From: Cherax quadricarinatus
Taxonomy: Eukaryota; Arthropoda; Malacostraca; Decapoda; Parastacidae
Direction of reading: 5' to 3'
Assembly (NCBI RefSeq): GCF_038502225.1
Contig: NW_027196452.1
Location: 15,001-79,000, forward strand
Length of the DNA stretch: 64,000 nucleotides
Shown piece after piece: positions 1 through 9,360 of this stretch (positions are counted from its first letter, which is position 1; the number at the start of each line of letters is the position of its first letter). The notes below the pieces were generated by a model. The model saw only the letters and a list, made by a program, of their open reading frames with translations, ran no database searches and had not been told where the DNA came from. The translations under genes and the position numbers were made by a program.

Positions 1-824
1 GAGGGAGAGTGATTGAGAGGGAGATGGATGGAGAGGGAGAGTGATGGAGAGGGAGAGTGATTGAGAGGGAGAGGGATGGAGAGGGAGAGTGATGGAGAGG
101 GAGAGTGATGGAGAGGGAGAGGGATGGAGAGGGAGAGTGATGGAGAGGGAGAGTGATGGAGAGGGAGAGTGATTGAGAGGGAGATGGATGGAGAGGGAGA
201 GTGATGGAGAGGGAGAGTGATTGAGAGGGAGAGGGATGGAGAGGGAGAGTGATGGAGAGGGAGAGTGATGGAGAGGGAGAGTGATGGAGAGGGAGAGTGA
301 TGGAGAGGGAGAGTGATGGAGAGGGAGAGTGTTGGAGAGGGAGAGTGATGGAGAGGGAGAGTGATTGAGAGGGAGAGTGATGGAGAGGGAGAGTGATGGA
401 GAGGGAGAGTGATGGAGAGGGAGAGTGATGGAGAGGGAGAGTGATGGAGAGGGAGAGTGATGGAGAGGGAGAGTGATGGAGAGGGAGAGTGTTGGAGAGG
501 GAGAGTGATGGAGAGGGAGAGTGATTGAGAGGGAGAGTGATGGAGAGGGAGAGTGATGGAGAGGGAGAGTGATGGAGAGGGAGAGTGTTGGAGAGGGAGA
601 GTGATGGAGAGGGAGAGTGATGGAGAGGGAGAGTGATGGAGAGGGAGAGTGATGGAGAGGGAGAGTGATGGAGAGGGAGAGTGATGGAGAGGGAGAGTGA
701 TGGAGAGGGAGAGTGATGGAGAGGGAGAGTGATGGAGAGGGAGAGTGATGGAGAGGGAGAGTGATGGAGAGGGAGAGTGATGGAGAGGGAGAGTGATGGA
801 GAGGGAGAGGGATGGAGAGGGAGA
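1..824. repeat. 16-bp purine-rich minisatellite
   Basis: Tandem units of GGAGAGGGAGAGTGAT, about 51 copies, running off the left edge of the window. Variants are single substitutions (GTGATT, GTGTTG, GGGATG). The plus strand is almost pure purine except for one or two T per unit. Any open frames are by-products of the repeat. Confidence 0.97.
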
Positions 825-925
825 CAGGAGGAGGGAAGAGTGTCCTGAAGTTCATAATCAGGTGCATGTGATCAATTTAGATGCTAATGTTACCTAGCAT
901 CACCAGACGACCACATGTGTTGATA

Positions 926-1700
926 CACCACCACTCACTCACCTCCCACCACCTCCCTACCCACCACCCACCCACCTCCCACCCACCTACCTACCCACCT
1001 CCCACCTACCTCCCTACCACCTACCTCCTACCCACCTACCTACCTACCACCTCACCCACCCCACCCACCCACCCACCCACCCCACTCCACCCCCACCCAC
1101 CCACCCCACTCCACCCACCCACCCACCCACCTCCCACCCACCCACCCACCTCCCCACCACTCCACCCACCCACCCCACCCACCTCCCCACTCCACCCACC
1201 TCCCTACTCCACCCACCCCCCACCCACCCACCCCACCCACCTACTCCCACCCACCCACCCACCCACCCACCCCACCCACCCACCACCCCTACCCACCCAC
1301 CTCCCCACCCACCTACCTCCCACTCCACCCACCCCCCACTCCACTCCACCTACCCCTACCCACCCACCCACCCACCACCCACCCACCTCCCACCCACCCA
1401 CCCACCCACCCCCACTCCACCCACCACCCACCTCCCCCACCCACCCACCCACCCACCTGTTCACCCACCTACCCACCCACCTCCCACTCCACCCACCCGC
1501 CCACCCCACCTCACCACCACCCACCTCCCACCACCCACCCACCCCACTCCACCCACCTCATCACCCACCTCCCCAGCTTCCACCCACCTCCCACCTACCC
1601 ACCTGTCTACTCATACCCACCCCACCACCCACCCACCCACCTACCCACCAGCCCATCTACTCCGCCCACTCATTTCCACCACCTCCCACCCACCTCCCTA
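926..1700. repeat. C-rich CCCA/CCACCT simple repeat
   Basis: Degenerate mixture of CCCA tetramers with CACCT, ACCT and CCACTCC insertions. The strand carries almost no G. The long open frames on both strands (Pro/His/Thr-rich on plus, Gly/Trp/Val-rich on minus) are low-complexity artefacts, not genes. Confidence 0.95.
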
Positions 1701-1798
1701 CCAGCTGCACCACCCTCACATCCCTTTTTCCTCCCTATTCCTCTTCTTTAATTTCGCCATTCTTCTCCCATTCCTCCATATGCTCTCCTTCCTCCTGC

Positions 1799-2049
1799 CA
1801 GAGAGAGAGAGGGAGAGAGGGAGAGAGGGTGAGAGAGGGAGAGAGAGGGAGAGGGAGAGAGAGAATAAGAGAGAGAGAGGGAGGAGAGGTGAGAGAGGGG
1901 GAGAGAGAGAGGGGAGAGAGAGAGGGAGGGAGAGAGAGGAGAGAGGGAGGAGGTGGGAGGGGGGAGAGAGAGGAGAGAGAGGGGAGAGAGAGAAAGAGGG
2001 GAGAGAGAGGGAGGGAGGTGAGGAGAGGAGAGGGGGAGAGAGGAGGGAG

Positions 2050-2099
<50 letters not shown>
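1799..2099. repeat. GA-rich purine tract ending in (GA)n
   Basis: GAGAGAGGGA-type polypurine sequence that ends in an uninterrupted (GA)n run at about 2,052-2,098. Arg/Glu-rich and Leu/Ser-rich open frames across it are repeat artefacts. The 125 bp that follow (2,100-2,227) show no recognisable feature. Confidence 0.95.
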
Positions 2100-2100
<1 letters not shown>

Positions 2101-2227
2101 ACACACACTGTCATGTAGACAGATGGTTGAAATGGTCGTAAATTTTCCCGGGCTTGTCAGGGTTCAGCCACAAAGGGGCAGAGGAATGGTAAGTAAACGC
2201 TGATGTGAGAGGAAAGACTGATGAGAG

Positions 2228-3790
2228 GTGTGAGGCAGTAGGTGGGTGAAGAATTGCTGGAGAATACTTCTCAAGATATTCCTCAAAAGGTACCAGCTGT
2301 GTGAGGCAGTAGGTGGGTGAAGAATTGCACTGAGAATACTTCTCAAGATATTCTCGTGTTGTACCAGCTGGGTGAGGCAGTAGGTGGCAGGAATTGCTGG
2401 AGAATACTTCAAGATATTCCTCAGGTTGTACCAGCTGTGTGAGGCAGTAGGGGTGAAGAATTACTGGAGAATACTCTCAAGATATTCTCAAAGTTATACT
2501 CAGCTGTGAGGCAGAGGTGGGTGAAGAATTACCGGAGAACACTTCTCAAGATTCTCAAAGGTACCAGCTGTGTGAGGCAGCAGGTGGTGAAGAATTGCTG
2601 GAGAATACTAAGATATTCTCAAAGTTGTACCAGCTGTAGGTAGGTGGTGAAGCAACTGCTGGAGAATACTTCTCAAGATATTCCTCGTTGCACTCAGCTG
2701 TGTGAGGCAGTAGGTGGGCAGTGAAGAATCGTTGAGAATACTTCTCAAGATATTCCCTCAAAAGTTAAAATTAGCCAGTGAGTGGTAGGTGGGGTGAAGA
2801 ATTACTGGAGAATACTTCAAGATATTCCCCTCATAAGTTAAATTAGCCAGAGGCAGTAGGTGGGTGAAGAATTGCTGAGAATACTTCTCAAGATATCTCT
2901 CAAAGGTGTACCAGCCTGTGGGAGGCAGCAGGTGGGGTGAAGAATTGCTGGAGAATACTTCTCAAGATATTCCCTCGTGTTGTACCAGCTGTGTGAGGCA
3001 GTAGGTGGGTGAAGAATTGCTGGAGAATACTTCTCAAGATATTCCCTCGTGTTGTACCAGCTGTGTGAGGCAGTAGGTGGGTGAAGAATTACTGGAGAAT
3101 ACTTCTCAAGATATTCCCTCGTGTTGTACCAGCTGTGTGAGGCAGTAGGTGGGTGAAGAATTGCTGGAGAATACTTCTCAAGATATTCCCTCGTGTTGTA
3201 CCAGCTGTGTGAGGCAGTAGGTGGGTGAAGAATTGCTGGAGAATACTTCTCAAGATATTCCCTCGTGTTGTACCAGCTGTGTGAGGCAGTAGGTGGGTGA
3301 AGAATTGCTGAGAATACTTCAAGATATCTCTCGTGTTGTACCAGCTGTGAGGCAGCAGGTGGGTGAAGAATTACTGAGAATACTTCAAGATATTCCTCGT
3401 GTTAAAATTAGCTGTGTGAGGCAGTAGGGTGAAGAATAAGGAGAATACTTCTCAAGATATTCCTCGTGCTGTAAATTAGCTGTGTGAGGCAGTAGGTGGG
3501 TGAAGAATTGCTGGAGAATACTTCTCAAGATATTCCCTCGTGTTGTACCAGCTGTGTGAGGCAGTAGGTGGGTGAAGAATTGCTCGAGAATACTTCTCAA
3601 GATATTCCCTCGTGTTGTACCAGCTGTGTGGGAGGCAGTAGGTGGGTGAAGAATTACTGGAGAATACCAAGATATTCCCTCGTGCTGTACCAGCTGTGTG
3701 AGGTAGGGTGTGGGGTGAAGAATTGCTGAGAATACTTTCAAGATATTCCTCGTGTTGTACCAGCCAGTGAGGCAGGTGCGAAGAAATTGC
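2228..3790. repeat. 72-bp satellite array, about 21 units
   Basis: The unit starts GTGAGGCAGTAGGTGGGTGA, continues through a GAATACTTCTCAAGATATTC core and ends GTTGTACCAGCTGT. Units from about 2,960 to 3,300 are nearly identical. Units near both ends carry many 1-6 bp deletions, the usual picture of a homogenised centre with decaying edges. Minus-strand open frames are artefacts. A single further unit lies at 5,193-5,247 beyond the Penelope-like insertion. Confidence 0.95.
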
Positions 3791-3907
3791 AATAAAGCTG
3801 CAGAACTACCGACAATATGCAAAGCAAAAGGACACAAGTGGCTACGTGACGCTTATTGTGTTCGGTGAGCTTATCGCGCCGCCGAGAACACGTTACGACA
3901 CAAGAGT

Positions 3908-4056
3908 GGTATATAAACAGCTCAGAGTGAGGTGAATATCAGTGAGGTAATATGCTCGATAAAATCATCAGCGGTAGTAGTAGTATGGCAGGTGACAAGT
4001 AATACAACATAGAAACACGCACATAGTAAAAGCGATATAAAAGCTAATATTTGGGC
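3908..4056. repeat. Left arm of Penelope-like inverted repeat
   Basis: The stretch with GTATATAAAC, CTCAGAGTGAGGTGAATA, GGTAGTAGTAGTA, GACAAGTAATACAA and GATATAAAAGCTA reappears as a diverged reverse complement at about 4,955-5,125. Both arms carry a TATATAAA-like box at matching positions, suggesting a promoter-bearing pLTR in inverted orientation. Confidence 0.8.
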
Positions 4057-4425
4057 AATAGCAGAACAGGTTGACAATGTAAACCGAATGAAAAGGTTTG
4101 CTCAGCAGCCTCCGTGCTTTTGTGTAAGTATAACAGAGATGGCAGGGTTTGCCGTTTCAGAGGCCTCGTTGGAGAGCGGTGAAGCTGCAAGAAGTGAGCG
4201 GAGCCAGCTGGAAACAGGATTAGTGCCGACCAGTGCGTGAAAGCACCACTAAGATGTCTCGACTGGTGAATTTGGTGTTGTAATACAGCAGCTGTCGTTC
4301 TACACAAGAGCAAACTGAGGGTGCTTCAGCGCCACTCTGCTGCAGATCTGTCACTAAAGCCTCCACAGTAGCAAATTTCAGTATTGATGATTGCAGTTGT
4401 CCGGAAGAACTTCTTACTGAAGTGA

Positions 4426-4863
4426 AGATGGCGACCTGCGTTAGCTAACACCAGAGTCGCCATCGCTTCTACCACTTCAATAAAGGATCTAACCAGGACA
4501 AAACCCAAGCACCACGAATCAGTCAATGCAGGAGTTTACACTATACCCTGTGGAGGCTGTGACAAGATCTACGTAGGTGAAACAGCAAGAAACCTCGACA
4601 CCCGCCTCAATGAACACATATACGCATGTAGGAACGACAACTTAAACAACGCCTGTGTACAACACCGAAATTCCACCAATCATCTTATGAAATTCAGAGA
4701 CGCCCAATTAGTGATAAAAGAAAATAATTTCCGCACACGCAAGTGCCTTGAATCAGCACTGATCGCTGTTTCGAATACAATTAAACAAAACAACGGCAGC
4801 TTCACCATCTCCGAAGTCTTAGCAAGAATCCTCCTGAAAACAGTAAACCCTGCCATCACATAG
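4426..4863 (+). pseudogene. GIY-YIG endonuclease domain of a Penelope-like element (5'-truncated)
   Basis: The frame is open from 4,426 to the TAG at 4,861-4,863 (about 145 codons) with no start codon. The sequence reads AGVYTIPCGGCDKIYVGET, then ARNLDTRLNEH, then a Cys/His tail (AC...CVQH). GVY and YVG, followed by the conserved Arg and Glu, match the GIY-YIG nuclease fold that Penelope-like elements carry C-terminal to their reverse transcriptase. The preceding DLTRTKPK linker also fits that family. The domain would nick target DNA at insertion. The RT part upstream is missing, so this copy cannot be autonomous. The endonuclease frame itself shows no internal stop. Confidence 0.82.
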
Positions 4864-4954
4864 TCTCTCCTGTTATACTACACAAAGCACAGAGAGTGAA
4901 CACTGAAACAAGCTGCCTCATTCCAGTTTACATTTGTCCAACCTATTTTTATAT

Positions 4955-5125
4955 TACCCAAGTAATAGCTTTTATATCCTTTTACTCATGTACGAATTAA
5001 TTGCTCTACCATATTGTATTACTTTTGTCACTACCACTACTACTACTACTACCACTAGTGAACATCGAAATGGTACCTCACTAGTATTCACCTCACTCTG
5101 AGCCTTTATATACCCTCTGTGTCCA
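4955..5125. repeat. Right arm of Penelope-like inverted repeat
   Basis: Diverged reverse complement of 3,908-4,056. It includes TAGCTTTTATATCC, GTATTACTTTTGTCAC, (TAC)n and TATTCACCTCACTCTGAGC followed by TTTATATACC. It lies between the endonuclease stop and the hammerhead-like motif. Confidence 0.8.
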
Positions 5126-5139
5126 TGTATTGTTTGTAA

Positions 5140-5176
5140 TGGCTTGATAAAGCTCCTGGAGAGCGAAACGTTGCCA
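5140..5176 (+). ncRNA. Hammerhead ribozyme-like motif (TTGATAA core variant)
   Basis: Order of parts: stem I strand TGGC (5,140-5,143), core TTGATAA (5,144-5,150), stem II GCTC-CTGGA-GAGC (5,152-5,164), GAAA (5,165-5,168), CGTT, then stem I partner GCCA (5,173-5,176). Compared with the canonical core CTGATGA this has T at position 3 and A at position 8, two bases that pair with each other in known hammerhead structures. The position in the 3' region of a Penelope-like element fits the family. Activity is not shown. Confidence 0.6.
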
Positions 5177-5192
5177 CAATAAATGTCACATT

Positions 5193-5247
5193 GGGTGAAG
5201 AATTGCTGGAGAATACTTCTCAAGATATTCCCTCGTGTTATACCAAG
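5193..5247. repeat. Isolated remnant of the 72-bp satellite
   Basis: GGGTGAAGAATTGCTGGAGA through GATATTCCCTCGTGTTATACC matches the unit of the 2,228-3,790 array. It marks the right edge of the array after the Penelope-like insertion. Confidence 0.9.
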
Positions 5248-5673
5248 TGAATACTGGAGAATATAGAATACACGGAGCTTGTACACAACAATGATGGATG
5301 CATGTTGACGCCGTTCCTCACTACTCCATCAGCAGCCACCAACAACAGCCTGATATATCATATTCATATGGGGAGAGCTAAACATTTAGGGGTTCAGCAA
5401 TGTTTAGTGAATGTAAGGTATTCCCTTGAAGGAAACCTAGACACAATATTAGTTGGTTAATGAGTTCACGATCTATCTATTGCACGAGGCTCATTAAGGC
5501 TACATGTCACTGGTTCACCACATGTCAACATTACTTGAATATAGAATGTATCCATACACAACACAGAAACAAGCGGGTATGTACAAAGATCCTTGTGCAC
5601 AACTGTGCACTGACAATGTTCATTAAACTACCGTTGTCTAATTCAGTCTATATTACTCTACACTATTAAGACT
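5248..5673. other. No feature seen
   Basis: AT-rich sequence with no coherent reading frame, RNA gene or repeat that I can identify. A 69-codon open frame at 5,460 has no family resemblance and is treated as chance. Confidence 0.6.
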
Positions 5674-5748
5674 TGTAGATGAATGGTTCAGAGAACCGAC
5701 ATGTTGATAAATTAGACACATGTCGGTTCTCTGAACCATTCATCTACA
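5674..5748. repeat. Perfect 31-bp inverted repeat (hairpin)
   Basis: Arm 5,674-5,704 (TGTAGATGAATGGTTCAGAG...) is an exact reverse complement of 5,718-5,748, with a 13-nt loop (TGATAAATTAGAC). The loop and right arm overlap the left terminal repeat of the hammerhead-bearing element at 5,703-6,090. Confidence 0.95.
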
Positions 5749-6090
5749 AACCTGTCAGACACTGCAACTTCTTGGGATCTTAATACTTGGGAATTCTTCG
5801 CTTGCCTAATTCTTGGGCACGACCTACTTCCACGTTGAACAAATGTGACACCGCCTATGACTGCTGCACCTCTCCTACCATACGGTTTATAAGCTCCTTC
5901 TCAGCACGTATGCCGTATTCTATTCAAGATTGATGGACTGACCACATCGACTCAAGGTTGAGGGACTGATTACCTCATTCTACTCCTGTTCTTCAAGATT
6001 CTCCTTTGTATGGACTGATGAAGCCACTGTGTGGCGAAACGTTTCCTCAATAAAGATACCCAAGAGTTGCACATGTGTCTAATTTATCAA
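5703..6090 (+). mobile_element. Short hammerhead-bearing element with terminal inverted repeats
   Basis: The 21-nt GTTGATAAATTAGACACATG(T) at 5,703-5,723 is exactly complementary to 6,070-6,090. The 388-bp interval has no reading frame but contains a canonical hammerhead core at 6,012-6,046 near its 3' end, followed by AATAAAGATACCCAAGAGTT. A relative with the same tail and its own terminal inverted repeats lies on the minus strand at 43,988-44,127. It is likely a non-autonomous Penelope-derived or retrozyme-like element. The assignment is inference. Confidence 0.55.
6012..6046 (+). ncRNA. Hammerhead ribozyme motif (canonical core)
   Basis: Stem I GGA (6,012-6,014), core CTGATGA (6,015-6,021), stem II GCCAC-TGT-GTGGC (6,023-6,035), GAAA (6,036-6,039), CGTT, then TCC (6,044-6,046) pairing with GGA. 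All catalytic-core bases of the hammerhead are present. Stem III would be only A-C/G-U with no loop. In a single molecule that cannot form well, so the palindromic ACGT may pair between two copies, as described for minimal hammerheads of Penelope-like elements. Cleavage would fall in the GTT just before TCC. Confidence 0.75.
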
Positions 6091-6658
6091 CTATTAAGAC
6101 TAACATGGGCCACATTGTGACTAGGTTTCTACAGATTAATCTGACATCAACATGGCTGTGGGAAAACTCTGGTTTAAACCTCTTAGATTTAGATTCGATT
6201 TAGCCACTCAAATGGCTAGTTTACTGTGCAGCTGATGTCCGTCATTTGGATGGTAGCGCAAGAGCATATAGATTCACAAAAGGCCTAGGAACTAGGCCTC
6301 AAAAAGGATCAACAGGACTACATCTGAAACCCGTTATGAATGCCACTGGAAAAGTGGAGAGACATCCCACAAAAGGAAGAATAGAAGTGATGTATTTCCC
6401 AGAAAATTAGACCAACAACACAGAGTGAACATGTATTGATCACGTTATGAACTGGCCGAGTGCTTGAACTGCATTAGTGAGATGTTATACAATTAGTCAG
6501 GAGAATTATACTGGGATTACCAGTAATATACCTTGCTAATTGTATTTTATGCAAGTTATGGAAGAGTGAGGAAAGCCGAGCTGCAGCCTGCAATTATATT
6601 CACTGTTAAATGTGCATCGTAACAGTTATATATGAGTGGAGGGAGTAGTATTTACAAC
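6091..6658. other. No feature seen
   Basis: AT-rich unique sequence between the hammerhead-bearing element and the 24-bp array. No motif, reading frame or repeat that I can support. Confidence 0.6.
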
Positions 6659-8178
6659 ACTTAACACTTATTGTGAGGCGGTGTTCACTTAACACTGTGA
6701 GGCGGTGTTCACTTAACACTGAGGCAGTGTTCACTTAACACTGTGAGGCAGTGTTCACTTAACACTGTGAGGCAGTGTTCACTTAACACTGTGAGGCAGT
6801 GTTCACTTAACACTGTGAGGCGGTGTTCACTTAACACTGTGAGGCAGTGTTCACTTAACACTGAGGCAGTGTTCACTTAACACTGTGAGGCAGTGTTCAC
6901 TTAACACTGTGAGGCAGTGTTCACTTAACACTGTGAGGCAGTGTTCACTTAACACTGTGAGGCAGTGTTCACTTAACACTGTGAGGCAGTGTTCACTTAA
7001 CACTGTGAGGCAGTGTTCACTTAACACTGTGAGGCAGTGTTCACTTAACACTGTGAGGCAGTGTTCACTTAACACTGTGAGGCAGTGTTCACTTAACACT
7101 GTGAGGCAGTGTTCACTTAACACTGTGAGGCAGTGTTCACTTAACACTGTGAGGCAGTGTTCACTTAACACTGTGAGGCAGTGTTCACTTAACACTGTGA
7201 GGCAGTGTTCACTTAACACTGTGAGGCAGTGTTCACTTAACACTGTGAGGCAGTGTTCACTTAACACTGTGAGGCAGTGTTCACTTAACACTGTGAGGCA
7301 GTGTTCACTTAACACTGTGAGGCGGTGTTCACTTAACACTGTGAGGCGGTGTTCACTTAACACTGTGAGGCGGTGTTCACTTAACACTGTGAGGCGGTGT
7401 TCACTTAACACTGTGAGGCGGTGTTCACTTAACACTGTGAGGCGGTGTTCACTTAACACTGTGAGGCAGTGTTCACTTAACACTGTGAGGCAGTGTTCAC
7501 TTAACACTGTGAGGCAGTGTTCACTTAACACTGTGAGGCAGTGTTCACTTAACACTGTGAGGCAGTGTTCACTTAACACTGTGAGGCAGTGTTCACTTAA
7601 CACTGTGAGGCAGTGTTCACTTAACACTGTGAGGCAGTGTTCACTTAACACTGTGAGGCAGTGTTCACTTAACACTGTGAGGCAGTGTTCACTTAACACT
7701 GTGAGGCAGTGTTCACTTAACACTGAGGCAGTGTTCACTTAACACTGTGAGGCAGTGTTCACTTAACACTGTGAGGCAGTGTTCACTTAACACTGTGAGG
7801 CAGTGTTCACTTAACACTGTGAGGCAGTGTTCACTTAACACTGTGAGGCAGTGTTCACTTAACACTGTGAGGCAGTGTTCACTTAACACTGTGAGGCAGT
7901 GTTCACTTAACACTGTGAGGCAGTGTTCACTTAACACTGTGAGGCGGTGTTCACTTAACACTGTGAGGCAGTGTTCACTTAACACTGTGAGGCGGTGTTC
8001 ACTTAACACTGTGAGGCAGTGTTCACTTAACACTGTGAGGCAGTGTTCACTTAACACTGTGAGGCAGTGTTCACTTAACACTGTGAGGCAGTGTTCACTT
8101 AACACTGTGAGGCAGTGTTCACTTAACACTGTGAGGCAGTGTTCACTTAACACTGTGAGGCAGTGTTCACTTAACACT
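6659..8178. repeat. 24-bp minisatellite, about 63 units
   Basis: The unit contains CAGTGTTCACTTAACACTG followed by TGAGG. This stretch is a 7-bp inverted repeat (CAGTGTT/AACACTG) around CACTT, so each unit could form a hairpin. Variants are GGCGGTG against GGCAGTG, with six G-type units in a row at about 7,320-7,470. Several units lack TG (22 bp). Because 24 is a multiple of 3, long repeat-peptide frames appear on both strands. They are artefacts. Confidence 0.97.
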
Positions 8179-8186
8179 CACTCTCG

Positions 8187-8269
<83 letters not shown>

Positions 8270-8316
8270 TCACTCACTCTTGCACTCACACACACTCTCC
8301 TACACACACACACTCC
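8179..8316. repeat. (CA)n microsatellite with CTCA/CTCC interruptions
   Basis: A long (CA)n run at about 8,189-8,264, then CACTCACTC and CTCCTACACAC. It forms the left flank of the Gypsy element. The same kind of sequence continues after the right LTR (19,327-19,489), so the element split a single CA-rich tract. Confidence 0.95.
8313..8316. repeat. Target site duplication CTCC, left copy
   Basis: CTCC directly before the left LTR matches CTCC at 19,327-19,330 directly after the right LTR. Four base pairs is usual for Ty3/Gypsy integration. Confidence 0.8.
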
Positions 8317-8604
8317 TGTCAGCATAGTTGCTGAATCCCCTTATATGTGTTGTATAGCCTATCATAGTACCATCCATGTGTTTACATAGAAGATCCCTAG
8401 GCCTGTGACTGTGACGTCACGGGATGCTCCATGAGTGAGCGGGACAGGCTACCTCGGCCTCAGTCGGCGCATAGACATCCAGGCTAGAACACGGCAAGGC
8501 TGGGCTCCATCTCCCATTACCATAGTCTGACAATATAGCGTTACCATCCAACAAGTGTGTCTATCTTCAACCCTCGATATCTCCTTTTAAGAACCCCTAC
8601 GACA
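8317..8604 (+). repeat. 5' LTR of the Gypsy element
   Basis: 288 bp, starts TGTCAGCATAGTTGCTGAAT and ends AGAACCCCTACGACA. The same sequence recurs at 19,037-19,326. It holds a CRE-like TGACGTCA at 8,412-8,419, conserved in the other LTR, which may belong to the U3 promoter. I see no clear TATA box or AATAAA. Confidence 0.93.
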
Positions 8605-8606
8605 AA

Positions 8607-8624
8607 TGGTGACAGAGGAGGGCC
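8607..8624 (+). other. Putative primer binding site
   Basis: TGGTGACAGAGGAGGGCC begins two bases after the LTR. TGG at this position is expected, since it pairs with the CCA end of a tRNA primer. I cannot name the tRNA from memory. Confidence 0.6.
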
Positions 8625-9360
8625 TGTAATCCTGACGATTACAGCGATTTCTGGAGATAAATTTCTACTGGGCCGGCCGACATCTTGTGAGTAGGCCTGC
8701 CGAGCATGGTACGCTCGACCTACCCCAGCCAGCTACCTCAAGCCAGCTACTCTCTCAAGCTTCTACCAGCCACTACATTATTCACTGGTCAGTCTCTTTG
8801 TATTAGTGTTTATCTGCTTATTTGCATCACTCCCGAGGGGTTGACCCGAGTTTGCAAAATAAGCCAGCTTCCAGTCTGTGGTGGGGGAGTCGGAACAACC
8901 AAGTCCAGTCCAGCTTAATTCAGTATTAATTTTCGTGCATTATCTTATGTCTGTTGTGTTGTGTGTCTTTTTATACACTTGAAGTACCTGTGTTTTTTCT
9001 TTGTTGTGTGTGCAACATATGAGCAGTATAGAACTTGTGTTTACACTTCACAATCACCTTGTGTTCTCAGTGATCCAGTGAATTAATTCAGTAATTTATT
9101 TAGTTGTGTCCTGTATCACAACTCAGTGTTGTCTCAGTTATATATATATTTTTTTTCATCCCAGCATTTGTGTATTCTTTTGTTCTCTGTGTGTTGAACA
9201 TTCGTATGTTCATATTCTTTTCATTTAGCCAGTGTCTAATTTGTCTTATTTCCACAGACAATAGTGCCATTATTTTGTGCAAGCAAGAAATCATTATTAT
9301 CTAAGTTTTCACACATCAAGTATCATTGCAAGAAAATTCTAGTATTGTGTTTATGTTGAT
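8625..9360 (+). other. Gypsy leader, part before the array
   Basis: Non-coding leader, increasingly T-rich, with TGTGTTGTGTGTC-like stretches resembling the unit of the array that follows. Short open frames here lack family resemblance. Confidence 0.6.

Larger units (their letters stand above)
3791..5192 (+). mobile_element. Penelope-like element fragment inserted in the 72-bp array
   Basis: A 1.4-kb block interrupts the 72-bp satellite. The array stops at ...GAAGAAATTGC on the left and resumes at GGGTGAAGAATTGC on the right, so a target duplication of roughly 11-13 bp with small changes is likely. Inside are a GIY-YIG endonuclease reading frame (4,426-4,863), long inverted repeats at both ends (about 3,908-4,056 against 4,955-5,125) and a hammerhead-like motif at 5,140-5,176. 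GIY-YIG domains, inverted or direct pLTRs and hammerhead motifs are known hallmarks of Penelope-like elements. No reverse transcriptase is visible, so this is a 5'-deleted copy. Confidence 0.8.

Noticed and set aside
881..2203. 440-codon open frame across the C-rich and GA-rich repeats
   Set aside because: The protein is only His/Pro/Thr then Arg/Glu repeats, produced by simple-sequence DNA with no domain.
5460..5669. 69-codon open frame in unique sequence
   Set aside because: No similarity to a known family, no promoter or splice context, within the range expected by chance.
6851..8334. Long open frames of 8-residue repeats in the 24-bp array on both strands
   Set aside because: A 24-bp period keeps frames open in several phases. 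No start context, domain or codon signature.
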